The notes below the pieces were generated by a model. It ran no database searches. It saw only the letters and a list, made by a program, of their open reading frames with translations, and had not been told where the DNA came from. Of a stretch of DNA of 64,000 nt, positions 56,144 to 64,000 are shown one piece after another (the first letter of the stretch is position 1; each line of letters begins with the position of its first letter). This DNA comes from Janthinobacterium sp. FW305-129. GTDB taxonomy: Bacteria > Pseudomonadota > Gammaproteobacteria > Burkholderiales > Burkholderiaceae_D. The stretch spans positions 62,001-126,000 of the forward strand of contig NZ_JACYMM010000012.1 in the NCBI RefSeq assembly GCF_020858115.1, given 5' to 3'. The position numbers were made by a program, and so were the translations under genes.

Positions 56144-56737
56144 TCATGCGAAGAGTCCCAGCTGGCCGCCGGCGGCCAGGAGCAGGTAGAGCGCGGTGCC
56201 ACTGGCGATGGCTATGGCATACGGCAACTTGCCGCTGGGCGCGACCGGCGCGTCGATATCGGGCCGTTGCGCCGCGATGGCACGCATGAAGCTGTTCAAG
56301 GCCATGTGATAGCTATTGCTGCCGACCTGGCGCAAGGTGCCGTGATAAGCGGCCACGGCCAGCGCCAGCACGCCGCCAGCGAGCAGGCTGGCCAGCAGGC
56401 AAAAGAAAACGGCGTGCGGACCGACAAAGGCCCCCACCATGGCCATCAATTTCACGTCGCCGGCGCCCAGCGCCTTGAGCGCATACATCGGCAGCAGCAA
56501 CGCCAGGCCAAGGGCCAGGCCGCCCAGGGCCGGCCAGAAGCCGAGCGCGCCGGGCGTGGCCGACAACAGGCCTGCACCGGCCGGCAACGCTGCGTTGAGC
56601 AACAATCCTGCCAGCGCGCCTGAAAACACCAGGCGATTCGGGATGCGGCGGCTGCGCACGTCGTGGCACACGGCCAGCAGCAGCAAGCCGGCCAGCAGGA
56701 CTGCCGGCGACCAGGTCAGGAAAAGAGCGGTATACAT
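56144..56737 (-). CDS. cpaA: Prepilin peptidase CpaA (TadV, A24 family)
   Basis: The 197-residue integral membrane protease has about six hydrophobic segments and the two catalytic aspartates of the A24 family: D26 in HDVRSRRIPN and D94 in GAGDVKL (GxGD). It processes Flp prepilin and probably the TadE-like pseudopilins. It lacks the N-terminal methyltransferase domain of type IV PilD, as expected for Tad systems. It lies between flp (127-base gap) and the AAA+ ATPase gene (27-base gap). Confidence 0.93.
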   Translation of the reverse strand: MYTALFLTWSPAVLLAGLLLLAVCHDVRSRRIPNRLVFSGALAGLLLNAALPAGAGLLSATPGALGFWPALGGLALGLALLLPMYALKALGAGDVKLMAMVGAFVGPHAVFFCLLASLLAGGVLALAVAAYHGTLRQVGSNSYHMALNSFMRAIAAQRPDIDAPVAPSGKLPYAIAIASGTALYLLLAAGGQLGLFA

Positions 56738-56864
56738 GGATTATCCGGCGCGGGAAAGACAAGGACTGGGGCAGAAACGACGATGGCCCGGCGCCATGCG
56801 GCTGATCCGGGCCACCATCGGCGCGCGCCCGGAGGGGCGCGCACTGCCATAGCACGCGTGGCGA

Positions 56865-57032
56865 TTACTTGCCTGTCAAGTTCTTCGAAACGCTGGTAAA
56901 TACGGCACCCAGATCGGTACCCACAGTTTTCACGACGCCAACGATCGCGACAGCGATCAGCGCGGCGATCAGGCCGTATTCGATTGCGGTAACGCCATCT
57001 TCTTCAGCGATAAAATTTTTGATGAAATTCAT
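56865..57032 (-). CDS. flp: Flp-type major pilin
   Basis: The 55-residue prepilin has a short leader, with a processing site at Gly13|Val14 followed by Glu at +5 and Tyr at +6 (GVTAIEYGLIAALIAV). A hydrophobic helix and polar end (KNLTGK) follow. This is the classic Flp motif. The gene is first in the minus-strand Tad run and its 387-base upstream region is AT-rich. Only one flp copy is present. Confidence 0.95.
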   Translation of the reverse strand: MNFIKNFIAEEDGVTAIEYGLIAALIAVAIVGVVKTVGTDLGAVFTSVSKNLTGK

Positions 57033-57419
57033 GATTAATCCATTCAGAGTAAGTTTTACAACGTCATGACAACTGCGGATACAGCCAGAAGTGGATCTAT
57101 GCCACGGATCCTTGCATATGGGCGAAAGTACAAGCAGGCACGCCAAGGCGATCGGCGAGCATCGCCAGGCATAAGCGGAAAATGAATTGCTGCGCCAACC
57201 GCGCATTAAATACACGATGCCTGGCGTATCATTTTTTTCCGGACTTTCCTGCCCTTGGCCCTATTCGCAATATCAGTCTGACTAATTCAGCGGCATTTAC
57301 CGATTGCCGATTCATATATTATAAATAAATAAATAGTGATATTAATCAGATAAAAGTAATTTTTTAACTGGTACAAAAGAGCTTTTTTCTTTTGCAATAT
57401 CAGTACATTTGTACTGGAT
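57033..57419. promoter_or_regulatory. AT-rich flp upstream region with inverted repeats
   Basis: This 387-base gap between flp and the response regulator gene is the likely site of flp control. It is AT-rich at 57300-57400. The minus strand has a TATAAT at 57323-57318 with a weak -35. CAGTACATTTGTACTG (57401-57416) is a 6-bp palindrome with a 4-base gap just past the regulator stop. CAAAAGA (57374-57380) and TCTTTTG (57388-57394) form another small hairpin. No gene is supported. Confidence 0.5.
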
Positions 57420-58109
57420 TCAGCATTCCTGGGGCCCCGCAAGGCCGTTCTTCAAGGCGTAGACATAGAGTTCCAGGCGGTTGGCCACGTCCAGCTTGCT
57501 GTAAATCGACGTCAAATGGTTGCGCAAGGTTTGCTCGGAAATGAAGGCGCGCTGCGCTATGGTTTTGTTGAGTGCGCCATTGCCTTCCACCATCATGGCA
57601 ACGATCTTGCGTTCCTTGAGGGTCAGCAGGGCGATGCGCGCCGCCTCCGGATCGGGCGCCGCCGGTGCCGGGACCGGCTTGATCAGCGCTCCCAGCAGAC
57701 TGCCCAGCAAAGCCTGGTCCAGGCAGAGTTCGCCGCGGTGCACGCGCGCGATGGCATCGATGAGCTGTTCCGCCGCCACTTCCTTGCCGATCACGCCGCG
57801 CGCACCGCTGCGCACGGCGCGGGCCAGCACTTCCTGGTCGCGCGTGCCGCTGAACATCAGCGCGCGCGTGACGCCGTTGGCCACCAGCGCCGGCACGGAA
57901 TCGACGGCACACACGCCATCGAGATCGACGTCGAGTACGACGATATCGGGCTGCAAGCTGCCGGCCAGCGCCACGGCATCGCCAATATTGCTGACGCTGG
58001 CGACCACTGTCATCGCCGGGCACGCGTCCTCCAGCATTTTTTCCAGGCCCCACAACATGGTTTTATGATCGTCGACCAGCATGACGCGGATGGGATGCAG
58101 ACTTGACAT
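57420..58109 (-). CDS. LuxR/NarL-family response regulator of the Tad island
   Basis: The 229-residue product has a receiver domain (about 6-125) with Asp13-Asp14, phospho-acceptor Asp60 in VVLDVDLDG, SGT and Lys109 in VIGKEV. A C-terminal LuxR-type helix-turn-helix (about 160-220: LTLKERKIVAMMVEGNGALNKTIA, SEQTLRNHLTSIYSKLDV) is present. It is preceded by the sensor kinase (41-base gap), so they form a two-component pair. Location directly upstream of flp suggests it controls the Tad genes. A less likely alternative is control of another regulon. Confidence 0.9.
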   Translation of the reverse strand: MSSLHPIRVMLVDDHKTMLWGLEKMLEDACPAMTVVASVSNIGDAVALAGSLQPDIVVLDVDLDGVCAVDSVPALVANGVTRALMFSGTRDQEVLARAVRSGARGVIGKEVAAEQLIDAIARVHRGELCLDQALLGSLLGALIKPVPAPAAPDPEAARIALLTLKERKIVAMMVEGNGALNKTIAQRAFISEQTLRNHLTSIYSKLDVANRLELYVYALKNGLAGPQEC

Positions 58110-58150
58110 AGGCTTACCTTCAATGTGCCACGGCGCGCAGGGCCGGGCCC

Positions 58151-59857
58151 TTACACGGGAATTTCGATACGCACCGCCGTGGCGCCGCCAGCCGCCTGGC
58201 CAACCTGCACGGTGCCGCCCAGCGCCTGCGCGCGTTCAGCGATGGAAGCGGGCATGAACGGCACGCGCCCCGGTGCGCCGGACTCGGCGGCATTTTCGAT
58301 CGAGATCGACACGGCATGCGTCCCGCAGGCCAGGCGCACGCAGCCCTCGCGGGCCGTGGTGTGCCTGCGGATGTTGCTCATGCCTTCATTGACGATCTGA
58401 AACACTTCCGCCGCCAGCCTGTCGCTGAGAAGGAACGTCCGGTCCGAGACAATCTCGATGTCGATGCCAAAGAATTTCTTCAACTGTTGCGCCTGGCGCC
58501 GCAGGGCCGCCAGCAGCTCCGGCTCGTCGTACCGCTCCTTGCCGCCGCGCACCGTCTGCGCCATCTGGCGCAAGTCGGCTATCACCTGGCCGCTCATGTC
58601 GATCAGCTTGTCGAGGTCGGCCAGCAGGGGACTGCCGGCGGCCACCTTGCCCCGCAAGGCGCTCAAGCCATGGCGCAGGCCGATGTAGGGCTGGATGGTC
58701 GAATCGTGCAAATCGCGGGCAATTTTCTGCCGTTCGCGGTAAGCGGCGCCGGAGGCGAGCTTGTCGAGAATGGCGATATTCTCCAGTTGGGGAAATACTT
58801 GTGCAACGATATGCGTCAAGAACATGGCGTCGGCCTTCGACAGCCGGGTTGTGGACGCCAGTACGTACAGCCGGCCCTGTCCCTTATGCAAAGGCAAGGG
58901 AACGCTGATGAAGGACCGCGCATCGAAGAGTTCCGTCAGCGCGGTGCCCTGCGTCGCGTCGATGTCGAGCCGCTGCCATCTGGCGCTGGCGCGTGCCTTG
59001 CCCTGCCAGGCATGCGCCAGCCCGAGGCGCGAACGCAGCGACGACGCGTACAGTACGCTCTGGCTGGCCTCGAACACCATCAGCGGCGCCACGGCCGCTT
59101 CGCTCATCTGGCTGACGCGCCCGCCATTTCCCCGGCTGTCGTCGAGCGCCGTGCGCAACTGCCAATGCGCGGCGCCGCCCTCGCGCATGACCAGGATGCA
59201 ACTGCTGGCGCCAAAGAAGACGCGCGCCTTCTCCAGCATCGACGCCACCGTATGATCGACCCCGAAACGGGGATTCGATTGCTGGCCCACCTCGCGCAGC
59301 AAGGCCAGGCGGCGCTTGTGCTGCACGCTCAGGCCACCCCAGCAAGCGATCATGCAGCCCAGCGCCAGGACAAACGCCGTGCGCAAAAGCAGCTGCGGCA
59401 GATTCGGCTCCTGCTCCGACAGCACCGACGCCAGCACCAGCATGGCACAGGAAGCGAGCGTTATGCGGGCGCCTTCATCGTATCCCCGCTGGAACGAGGA
59501 CGCCAGGATCGCAAAGAAAAACCCGGGGAAAAAGTAACTCTCGCCGCCGCCGGTGCACAACACGATCAGGCCGCACCAGCATACGTCGAGCCAATACACC
59601 AATTTGCCGCTGCCGCGATGAAAATGCAGCAAAACCAGCAATACCGCGCCATACAGCACATACAGGGGGAAAATTACCCAAGCCAATTGCCCGGACAAGC
59701 CCTGGCTGCCGGAATTGAGCATCAGTGCCAATAATGCCGTCACGGCCAAGAATAAGCGCATGCCTGAGATTATTTGCAAGTCAGCATGCTCCTCCGGCGG
59801 CAAGGCTGGCACGCCATTCTTTCCCCATTGCAATTGTTGCTGTTGCAGCATACTCAT
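58151..59857 (-). CDS. Membrane sensor histidine kinase (HisKA_3) with degenerate ATPase box
   Basis: The 568-residue product has about five transmembrane segments (residues ~33-177) and a GAF-like domain (about 195-365). The phospho-accepting box is RQKIARDLHDSTIQP (His384). The ATPase domain has a clear N box (VNEGMSNIRRH) but a G1 box reading SIENAAESG, where functional NarL-type kinases have DNG. The glycine-rich end AERAQALGG is normal. The kinase may therefore bind ATP poorly or act mainly as a phosphatase; this is inference. It is upstream of the response regulator and divergent from the tadE genes. Confidence 0.87.
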   Translation of the reverse strand: MSMLQQQQLQWGKNGVPALPPEEHADLQIISGMRLFLAVTALLALMLNSGSQGLSGQLAWVIFPLYVLYGAVLLVLLHFHRGSGKLVYWLDVCWCGLIVLCTGGGESYFFPGFFFAILASSFQRGYDEGARITLASCAMLVLASVLSEQEPNLPQLLLRTAFVLALGCMIACWGGLSVQHKRRLALLREVGQQSNPRFGVDHTVASMLEKARVFFGASSCILVMREGGAAHWQLRTALDDSRGNGGRVSQMSEAAVAPLMVFEASQSVLYASSLRSRLGLAHAWQGKARASARWQRLDIDATQGTALTELFDARSFISVPLPLHKGQGRLYVLASTTRLSKADAMFLTHIVAQVFPQLENIAILDKLASGAAYRERQKIARDLHDSTIQPYIGLRHGLSALRGKVAAGSPLLADLDKLIDMSGQVIADLRQMAQTVRGGKERYDEPELLAALRRQAQQLKKFFGIDIEIVSDRTFLLSDRLAAEVFQIVNEGMSNIRRHTTAREGCVRLACGTHAVSISIENAAESGAPGRVPFMPASIAERAQALGGTVQVGQAAGGATAVRIEIPV

Positions 59858-60124
59858 TTCATCTTTGCAAAAAGCACCATCGGTTCGGCATGCCGGAAAT
59901 TGCTTAATTATTTTTTAATTTCCGTACGCTCCGCATATTACTCTCAGGAATACAAATTAGGAATGGGCAGCCCGCCATTGACTATGTAAATTATAATAAA
60001 CTTGATTTCCGTGCATTTTAATGCGAACCTCACTCGCGCAAAGCGCGATAAAATGAGCTGAGGCAAATTGATTTGAATGCATTGCCATAAAACGCAGGCG
60101 CAAGCCTTTACCTGGATACCCGAA
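59858..60124. promoter_or_regulatory. Divergent kinase/tadE intergenic region
   Basis: This 267-base AT-rich spacer must hold promoters for the kinase operon and for the plus-strand tadE operon. On the plus strand TATAAT at 59992-59997 is the best -10, but no -35 is at the right distance (TTGACT at 59978-59983 is only 8 bases away). No gene is supported. Confidence 0.4.
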
Positions 60125-60622
60125 ATGATGCTCAGCAAGGCTACGGCCCGCTTTTCCCGCCCTCCGCCACGCAGCATCCGGCAGGCTGGCGCCACCCTTG
60201 TCGAGTTTGCCATCATTGCCCCGGTCTTCCTGCTGCTGCTGATCGGCATGATCGAACTGAGCATGGCCTATTTCGCCAATCTCACCATGCAGCATGCGGT
60301 GCGAGAAGGCGCACGCTATGCCGTGACGGGCAACAAGGATCTCGATCCGGCCAGCAGCAACCAGCAGCGCTACCAGGCCGTCATTCAAAAGATGAAAGCC
60401 AGTTCCATGGGCATCTACGACAAAGTCAATCCCGTCATCACGGTCAATGGCACCAGCGGCACCAGCACCGGCATGTTCGGCAACAGCGGCGATATCGTCG
60501 TCATTTCCGTCGCATACAACTGGAAATTCGCCACGCCGCTGATGGCCGCCTTCTACAAGGACGGCAAATCGCCCTACGTCGTGGCCGCCACCATGCGCAA
60601 TGAAAGCTTTGGCGGCCTGTGA
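60125..60622 (+). CDS. tadE: TadE-family pseudopilin
   Basis: The 165-residue product has a basic Arg/Pro N-terminus, a pseudopilin cleavage site (Gly22|Ala23 with Glu at +5: GATLVEFAIIAP), a hydrophobic helix and a short beta-rich periplasmic domain. TadE/TadF are processed by CpaA and join the Flp machine. ATGs at 60125 and 60128 are adjacent; 60077 is also in frame but precedes unlikely residues. Its stop overlaps the next start (TGATG). This divergent operon is the second half of the Tad island. Confidence 0.9.
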   Translation: MMLSKATARFSRPPPRSIRQAGATLVEFAIIAPVFLLLLIGMIELSMAYFANLTMQHAVREGARYAVTGNKDLDPASSNQQRYQAVIQKMKASSMGIYDKVNPVITVNGTSGTSTGMFGNSGDIVVISVAYNWKFATPLMAAFYKDGKSPYVVAATMRNESFGGL

Positions 60623-61227
60623 TGCGCTCCCGCCCTCTTGCGCGGCGCGCCGCGCGCGGCATCGCCGCCATCGAATTTGCCATCGTGCTGCCGCTGCTGG
60701 CGCTGCTGCTGTTCATGGTGGTCGACCTGTCGCGCGCCATCCAGGCCAAGATCATCCTGCTCAACATCAGCCGCGAAGGCGCCAACCTGGCCTCGCGCTC
60801 GACGTCCGACCTGAGCGGCTCAAGCCAGACCATCATGAATGCGCTGGCCGCCAGCACGCCGCCGCTGGACATGAACAGGCGCGGCATGATCTACGTCACC
60901 AAGATCATGGGCTACACGGCGAAGAGCGGCTTGCGCAATATCGTGCTGGAACAGTACCGCTGGGACGCCGGCGCCAAGGCCAGCGGCTACCTGCCCGCCA
61001 GCCAGGTGTGGCAATGCAGCAGCTGGAGCAATGGCACGTGCACCAGCATCGCCAAGGACGACTATGCTCCCACGGTGGCATTGATGCAGAACCAGCTGGC
61101 GGACGGCGAGCTGATCTACGCCGTGGAAACTTTCTACAATTTCGACATGCTTTTCGGCACCTTGAAAATTGGCAACAGCACGACGCCCATCCTGGGCCCC
61201 AACCTGACTTCGATGACGATATTCTGA
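60622..61227 (+). CDS. Second TadE/TadF-family pseudopilin
   Basis: The 201-residue product has an Arg-rich start, a pseudopilin site (Gly13|Ile14 with Glu at +5: GIAAIEFAIVLPLLAL), a hydrophobic helix, and a longer soluble domain with Cys in WQCSSWSNGTC, a likely disulfide pair. It is probably TadF. The ATG at 60622 shares a base with the tadE stop; a GTG at 60619 is the alternative. It overlaps tadG by one base at 61227. Confidence 0.88.
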   Translation: MRSRPLARRAARGIAAIEFAIVLPLLALLLFMVVDLSRAIQAKIILLNISREGANLASRSTSDLSGSSQTIMNALAASTPPLDMNRRGMIYVTKIMGYTAKSGLRNIVLEQYRWDAGAKASGYLPASQVWQCSSWSNGTCTSIAKDDYAPTVALMQNQLADGELIYAVETFYNFDMLFGTLKIGNSTTPILGPNLTSMTIF

Positions 61228-62591
61228 TGCGCATTCCACACAAGCGGCAAAGCGGCCAAGTGCTGATCATGGTGGCGCTGTCGGCCGTCGTCCTGATCGC
61301 CTCGGCGGGCCTGGCCATCGATTCGGCCCTCGGCTACTTCGTCAAGGCCAAGCTCAATGCGGCCGTCGACTCGGCCAGCCTGGCGGCGGCGCGCGGCGTT
61401 ACTACAGGCAACTCGGAAGCGGAACAGCGAGCCAGCGCGCGCCAGTCGGCCAAGGAGTTTTTTGATATCAATTATCCGGATCAGTTCCTGCTCTCGACGC
61501 CGACCCTGAATCCCGTCGACGTCACGTTCGACAAGGGCACCGTCACCATCGACGTCTCGGCCACCGCCTCCCTGCCCGTCTCGCTGATGGGCATACTCGG
61601 CTTCAAGACCCTGAACGTGGCCGCCAGCGCGCAAACCATCCGCAAGGACCTGGATATGGTGCTGGTGATGGATACGTCGGGGTCGCTGAAAAACAATGCC
61701 GACGCCGTGCGGGCGGCGGGCATTTCCTTCCTGAATAAATTCAATTCCACCGTGGACCGCGTCGGCCTCCTGCATTTTGCCAGCGGCGCGCAACTCGATC
61801 TGCCGATCAAGACAAGCGATCGCGGCTTCAATCGCACGCAGGCTGGCAATGCCATCAATGGCTACAAGTTTGAAGGCGGCACGAATTATTCGGAAGGCAT
61901 GTGGAATGCCCTTGATCAACTCAAGGGCATCAGCCAGGTCAATCGCTCCAGCCTGCGCGTCATCGTGTTCTTTTCCGACGGCTCGCCGTCCGCCTTTTCC
62001 TCTTACTTTTTTCCCGCTACCACGGGCAATTGCACGAAAGCGGGAGCGCTGGCCGTGTACGACGATTTACCATCGAGCGGTTTTGCGACAGATGGACTGT
62101 ACCGTATCGATGCAACCAGCACCAAGCTCGCGCCCGAGACCTATTGCGCCAGAAACCTGATCAGTGAATTGCCGGCCTGGTATAACGCGCACAATCCTCC
62201 CGCCCAGGCCGACGATCCGACGGCACGCGAATTCCCTATCGTGACCACTGCGCCGCGTGCAGTGAGCAAAGATATGTCCACCAGAAAACTTCAGTGGACC
62301 AATATGCACCGTGCATCGCGCAACCTGGCAGAAGCGATGGCCAGCAAGGCGCGCCTGGAAAAAACCTACATCTTTACCCTGGGCATGGGCGCCGCGCTGA
62401 AGGGCATGGCAGGGCCGGACAATGAAATCGGCGAAGACTTGCTGCGCTGCATGGCCAACACGAGCGATGCGCCAACGCGTTGCCGCAAGCCGGCCGAACC
62501 CATGGGCCTGTACTGCTATGCGGCCACCGAAAGCGACCTGAGCCCTTGTTTCACGCGGCTCGCCTCGGCCATCCTGCGCCTTTCGAAATAA
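61227..62591 (+). CDS. tadG: TadG-like protein with von Willebrand factor A domain
   Basis: The 454-residue product has a Tad-type N-terminal anchor (RQSGQVLIMVALSAVVLIASAGLAIDSALGYFVKAKLNAAVDSASLAAA pattern, cut here into QSGQVLIMVALSAVV and KLNAAVDSASLAAARG). A vWA domain with a complete MIDAS follows: DTSGS at 149-153, Thr in GGTNYSEG and Asp in FFSDGSPS. Several Cys residues in the second half may form disulfides (NCTKAG, YCARN, RCMANTS, RCRKP, YCYAA, SPCF). It is the third gene of the divergent Tad operon, starting in the TGATG overlap. TadG is an adhesin-like or machine component of Tad pili. It ends 11 bases before the convergent amidohydrolase. Confidence 0.88.
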   Translation: MRIPHKRQSGQVLIMVALSAVVLIASAGLAIDSALGYFVKAKLNAAVDSASLAAARGVTTGNSEAEQRASARQSAKEFFDINYPDQFLLSTPTLNPVDVTFDKGTVTIDVSATASLPVSLMGILGFKTLNVAASAQTIRKDLDMVLVMDTSGSLKNNADAVRAAGISFLNKFNSTVDRVGLLHFASGAQLDLPIKTSDRGFNRTQAGNAINGYKFEGGTNYSEGMWNALDQLKGISQVNRSSLRVIVFFSDGSPSAFSSYFFPATTGNCTKAGALAVYDDLPSSGFATDGLYRIDATSTKLAPETYCARNLISELPAWYNAHNPPAQADDPTAREFPIVTTAPRAVSKDMSTRKLQWTNMHRASRNLAEAMASKARLEKTYIFTLGMGAALKGMAGPDNEIGEDLLRCMANTSDAPTRCRKPAEPMGLYCYAATESDLSPCFTRLASAILRLSK

Positions 62592-62602
62592 GGCCCGGCC
62601 GC

Positions 62603-64000
62603 CTAGAAGGCGAAGCAGCTGCAGCCCAGGGTGCCCCAGAAACCGGAAAAATCGCTGATCGGCACGGCCGACTTGCGCGCCCGGTCGTGCGCATGCGCAT
62701 GCACGCCGCAGGCGCCCGCGCACTGGTGCGGCAGCATGGCTTGCGCTTGCGCCGGCCTGGCTGCGGGCCGGTAATGGCCGGGCACCGCGCGCACGGGCGA
62801 CCACTCGGGCAGCACGGGGATGGCCGGCGGCGCCAGCGCCATGAATTCTCCCTGGGCGTAGACGACCTTGCCGCCCACCATGGTCAGCACGGATTCGATG
62901 GACTTGATCGCCTCTTCCGGCACCGTAAAGTAATCGGCCGACAGCACGGAAAGGTCGGCCAGCATGCCCTCGCGGATGCGCCCCTTCTTGCCTTGCTCGC
63001 TGGAAAACCAGGCGCTGCCCGCCGTCCACAGTTCCAGCGCCGTGTCGCGCGACAGGCGCCCCGCCGCATCCGTCAGGGCCAGGCCGCCCACGGTACGCCC
63101 GGAAACGAGCCAGTACAGCGCCGTCCACGGGTTGTAGCTGGCGACCCTGGTGGCATCCGTGCCGCCGCCCACGGGCACGCCCGCGTCCAGCATGCGCTGC
63201 ACGGGCGGCGTGGCTTTGGCCGCCTCGGCCCCGTAACGCTCGACGAAATATTCGCCCTGGAAGGCCATGCGGTGCTGGATGGCCAGGCCGCCGCCCAGCG
63301 CTTTCACGCGGTCGATGTTTCTCGGGCTGATGGTTTCCGCGTGGTCGAACAGCCAGTGCAAGCCGCCGAACGGCGTGTCGCGGTTGACCTTTTCAAACAC
63401 GTCGAGCATGCGGCCGATCGATTCGTCATAGGTGGCGTGCAGGCGGAACGGCCAGCGCTGCTCGACCAGGTGGCGCACGACCTTTTCCAGCTCGTCTTCC
63501 ATGCCGGCCGCCAGCTCGGGGCGCGGCTCGAGGAAATCCTCGAAGTCTGCGGCGGAAAACACCAGCATTTCGCCGGCGCCGTTGTGCCGGTAGTAATCCG
63601 TGCCGTCGCCGGGCTTGATCATGCCCGTCCACTTCTGGAAGTCCTGCAATTCCGCGCCCTTGTTTTGCGTGAACAGGTTGTAGGCGATGCGTATCGTCAA
63701 CTGCTCCTTTTGCGCCAGCTCATCGACGACAGCGTAGTCTTCGGGATAATTCTGGAAGCCGCCGCCGGCGTCGATGGCGCTGGTGATACCGAGGCGGTTG
63801 AGTTCGCGCATGAACTGGCGCGTGGAGTTCACTTGCAATTCCAGCGGCAGCTTCGGGCCTTTCGCCAGCGTGGCATACAGGATCATGGCGTTCGGCCGGG
63901 CGATCAGCAAGCCCGTCGGGTTGCCGGCCCCATCGCGCACGATCTCGCCGCCGGGCGGGTTCGGCGTATTTTTATCGTAGCCGACGGCGCGCAGGGCGGC
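62603..64000 (-). CDS. YtcJ-like amidohydrolase, 5' end beyond the window
   Basis: The visible 465 residues of a metal-dependent amidohydrolase run off the right edge; the frame is open to base 64000, so the start is missing. Family features include LNRLGITSAIDAGGGFQNYP, FRLHATYDESIGRMLD, WLFDHAETI, GTDATRVASYNPW, and VLTMVGGKVVYAQGEF in the C-terminal half. After the amidohydrolase fold comes a tail with clustered Cys and His (CAGACGVHAHAHDR) ending in WGTLGCSCFAF, which may bind a metal. The family hydrolyses amide or ester bonds; the substrate is unknown. It is convergent with tadG. Confidence 0.85.
   Translation of the reverse strand, partial: AALRAVGYDKNTPNPPGGEIVRDGAGNPTGLLIARPNAMILYATLAKGPKLPLELQVNSTRQFMRELNRLGITSAIDAGGGFQNYPEDYAVVDELAQKEQLTIRIAYNLFTQNKGAELQDFQKWTGMIKPGDGTDYYRHNGAGEMLVFSAADFEDFLEPRPELAAGMEDELEKVVRHLVEQRWPFRLHATYDESIGRMLDVFEKVNRDTPFGGLHWLFDHAETISPRNIDRVKALGGGLAIQHRMAFQGEYFVERYGAEAAKATPPVQRMLDAGVPVGGGTDATRVASYNPWTALYWLVSGRTVGGLALTDAAGRLSRDTALELWTAGSAWFSSEQGKKGRIREGMLADLSVLSADYFTVPEEAIKSIESVLTMVGGKVVYAQGEFMALAPPAIPVLPEWSPVRAVPGHYRPAARPAQAQAMLPHQCAGACGVHAHAHDRARKSAVPISDFSGFWGTLGCSCFAF

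Noticed and set aside
57121..57180. Sigma-54 promoter in front of flp
   Set aside because: A TGGC-like element is present but the second GC element is not at the required distance.

Overview
This window is a GC-rich, gene-dense bacterial chromosome segment. It most likely comes from a betaproteobacterium of the order Burkholderiales, family Oxalobacteraceae (Janthinobacterium/Massilia/Duganella group). The reasons are the hemC-hemD-hemX-hemY operon divergent from ppc, an RpoD with a long low-complexity N-terminus, the trmJ/suhB divergent pair, two phasins, a PEP-CTERM protein, a HAF-repeat protein and a Tad pilus locus. The genus is inference from gene content. I see no tRNA, rRNA, CRISPR array, phage or insertion sequence.

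Region by region: 0-2.5 kb, a PQQ-dependent membrane sugar dehydrogenase. 2.5-6.7 kb, the heme operon hemC-hemD-hemX-hemY on the minus strand. 6.9-13 kb, ppc, an orphan PAS sensor kinase and a HAF-repeat protein. 13-18 kb, rpoD, a 560-base intergenic stretch with a candidate minus-strand transcript, then proQ, a DEDD 3'-5' exonuclease and a SUKH protein, with a small DUF4870 membrane protein facing them. 18-22.5 kb, a MocR-type regulator divergent from a diheme and triheme cytochrome c pair, a 98-bp imperfect inverted repeat, and an RlmI-like protein lacking its methyltransferase domain. 22.7-27.4 kb, a GIN-domain protein, a DapA-like lyase plus class II aldolase operon facing an XRE-cupin regulator, yaeQ and purU. 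27.7-33.1 kb, two phasins, a KGG-repeat stress protein, a YgjP-like metallopeptidase, a PEP-CTERM protein, a LOG-family hydrolase, a TPR protein and a TetR regulator. 33.3-36.9 kb, a 1206-residue c-di-GMP protein with three receiver domains. 37.2-44.3 kb, a lipase/GMC oxidoreductase/Tat-exported small subunit operon, an MFS transporter, a LysR regulator, trmJ and suhB.

44.4-62.6 kb is a complete Tad (Flp) pilus island. One minus-strand run goes from flp through cpaA, an AAA+ ATPase, cpaB, the secretin, a small lipoprotein, tadZ, tadA, tadB, tadC and a TPR/LytR_C lipoprotein to a 746-residue Ig-like lipoprotein. Upstream lies a dedicated sensor kinase/response regulator pair, and a divergent plus-strand operon encodes two TadE pseudopilins and a von Willebrand TadG. 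The window ends inside an amidohydrolase gene.

The most distinctive items are the Tad island's extra parts (AAA+ ATPase, replacement lipoproteins, terminal Ig-like lipoprotein, and a kinase with a degenerate ATP-binding box), the truncated RlmI-like gene beside a large inverted repeat, the unannotated transcript candidate upstream of rpoD, and the lipase/GMC/Tat-subunit operon that lacks its own cytochrome.
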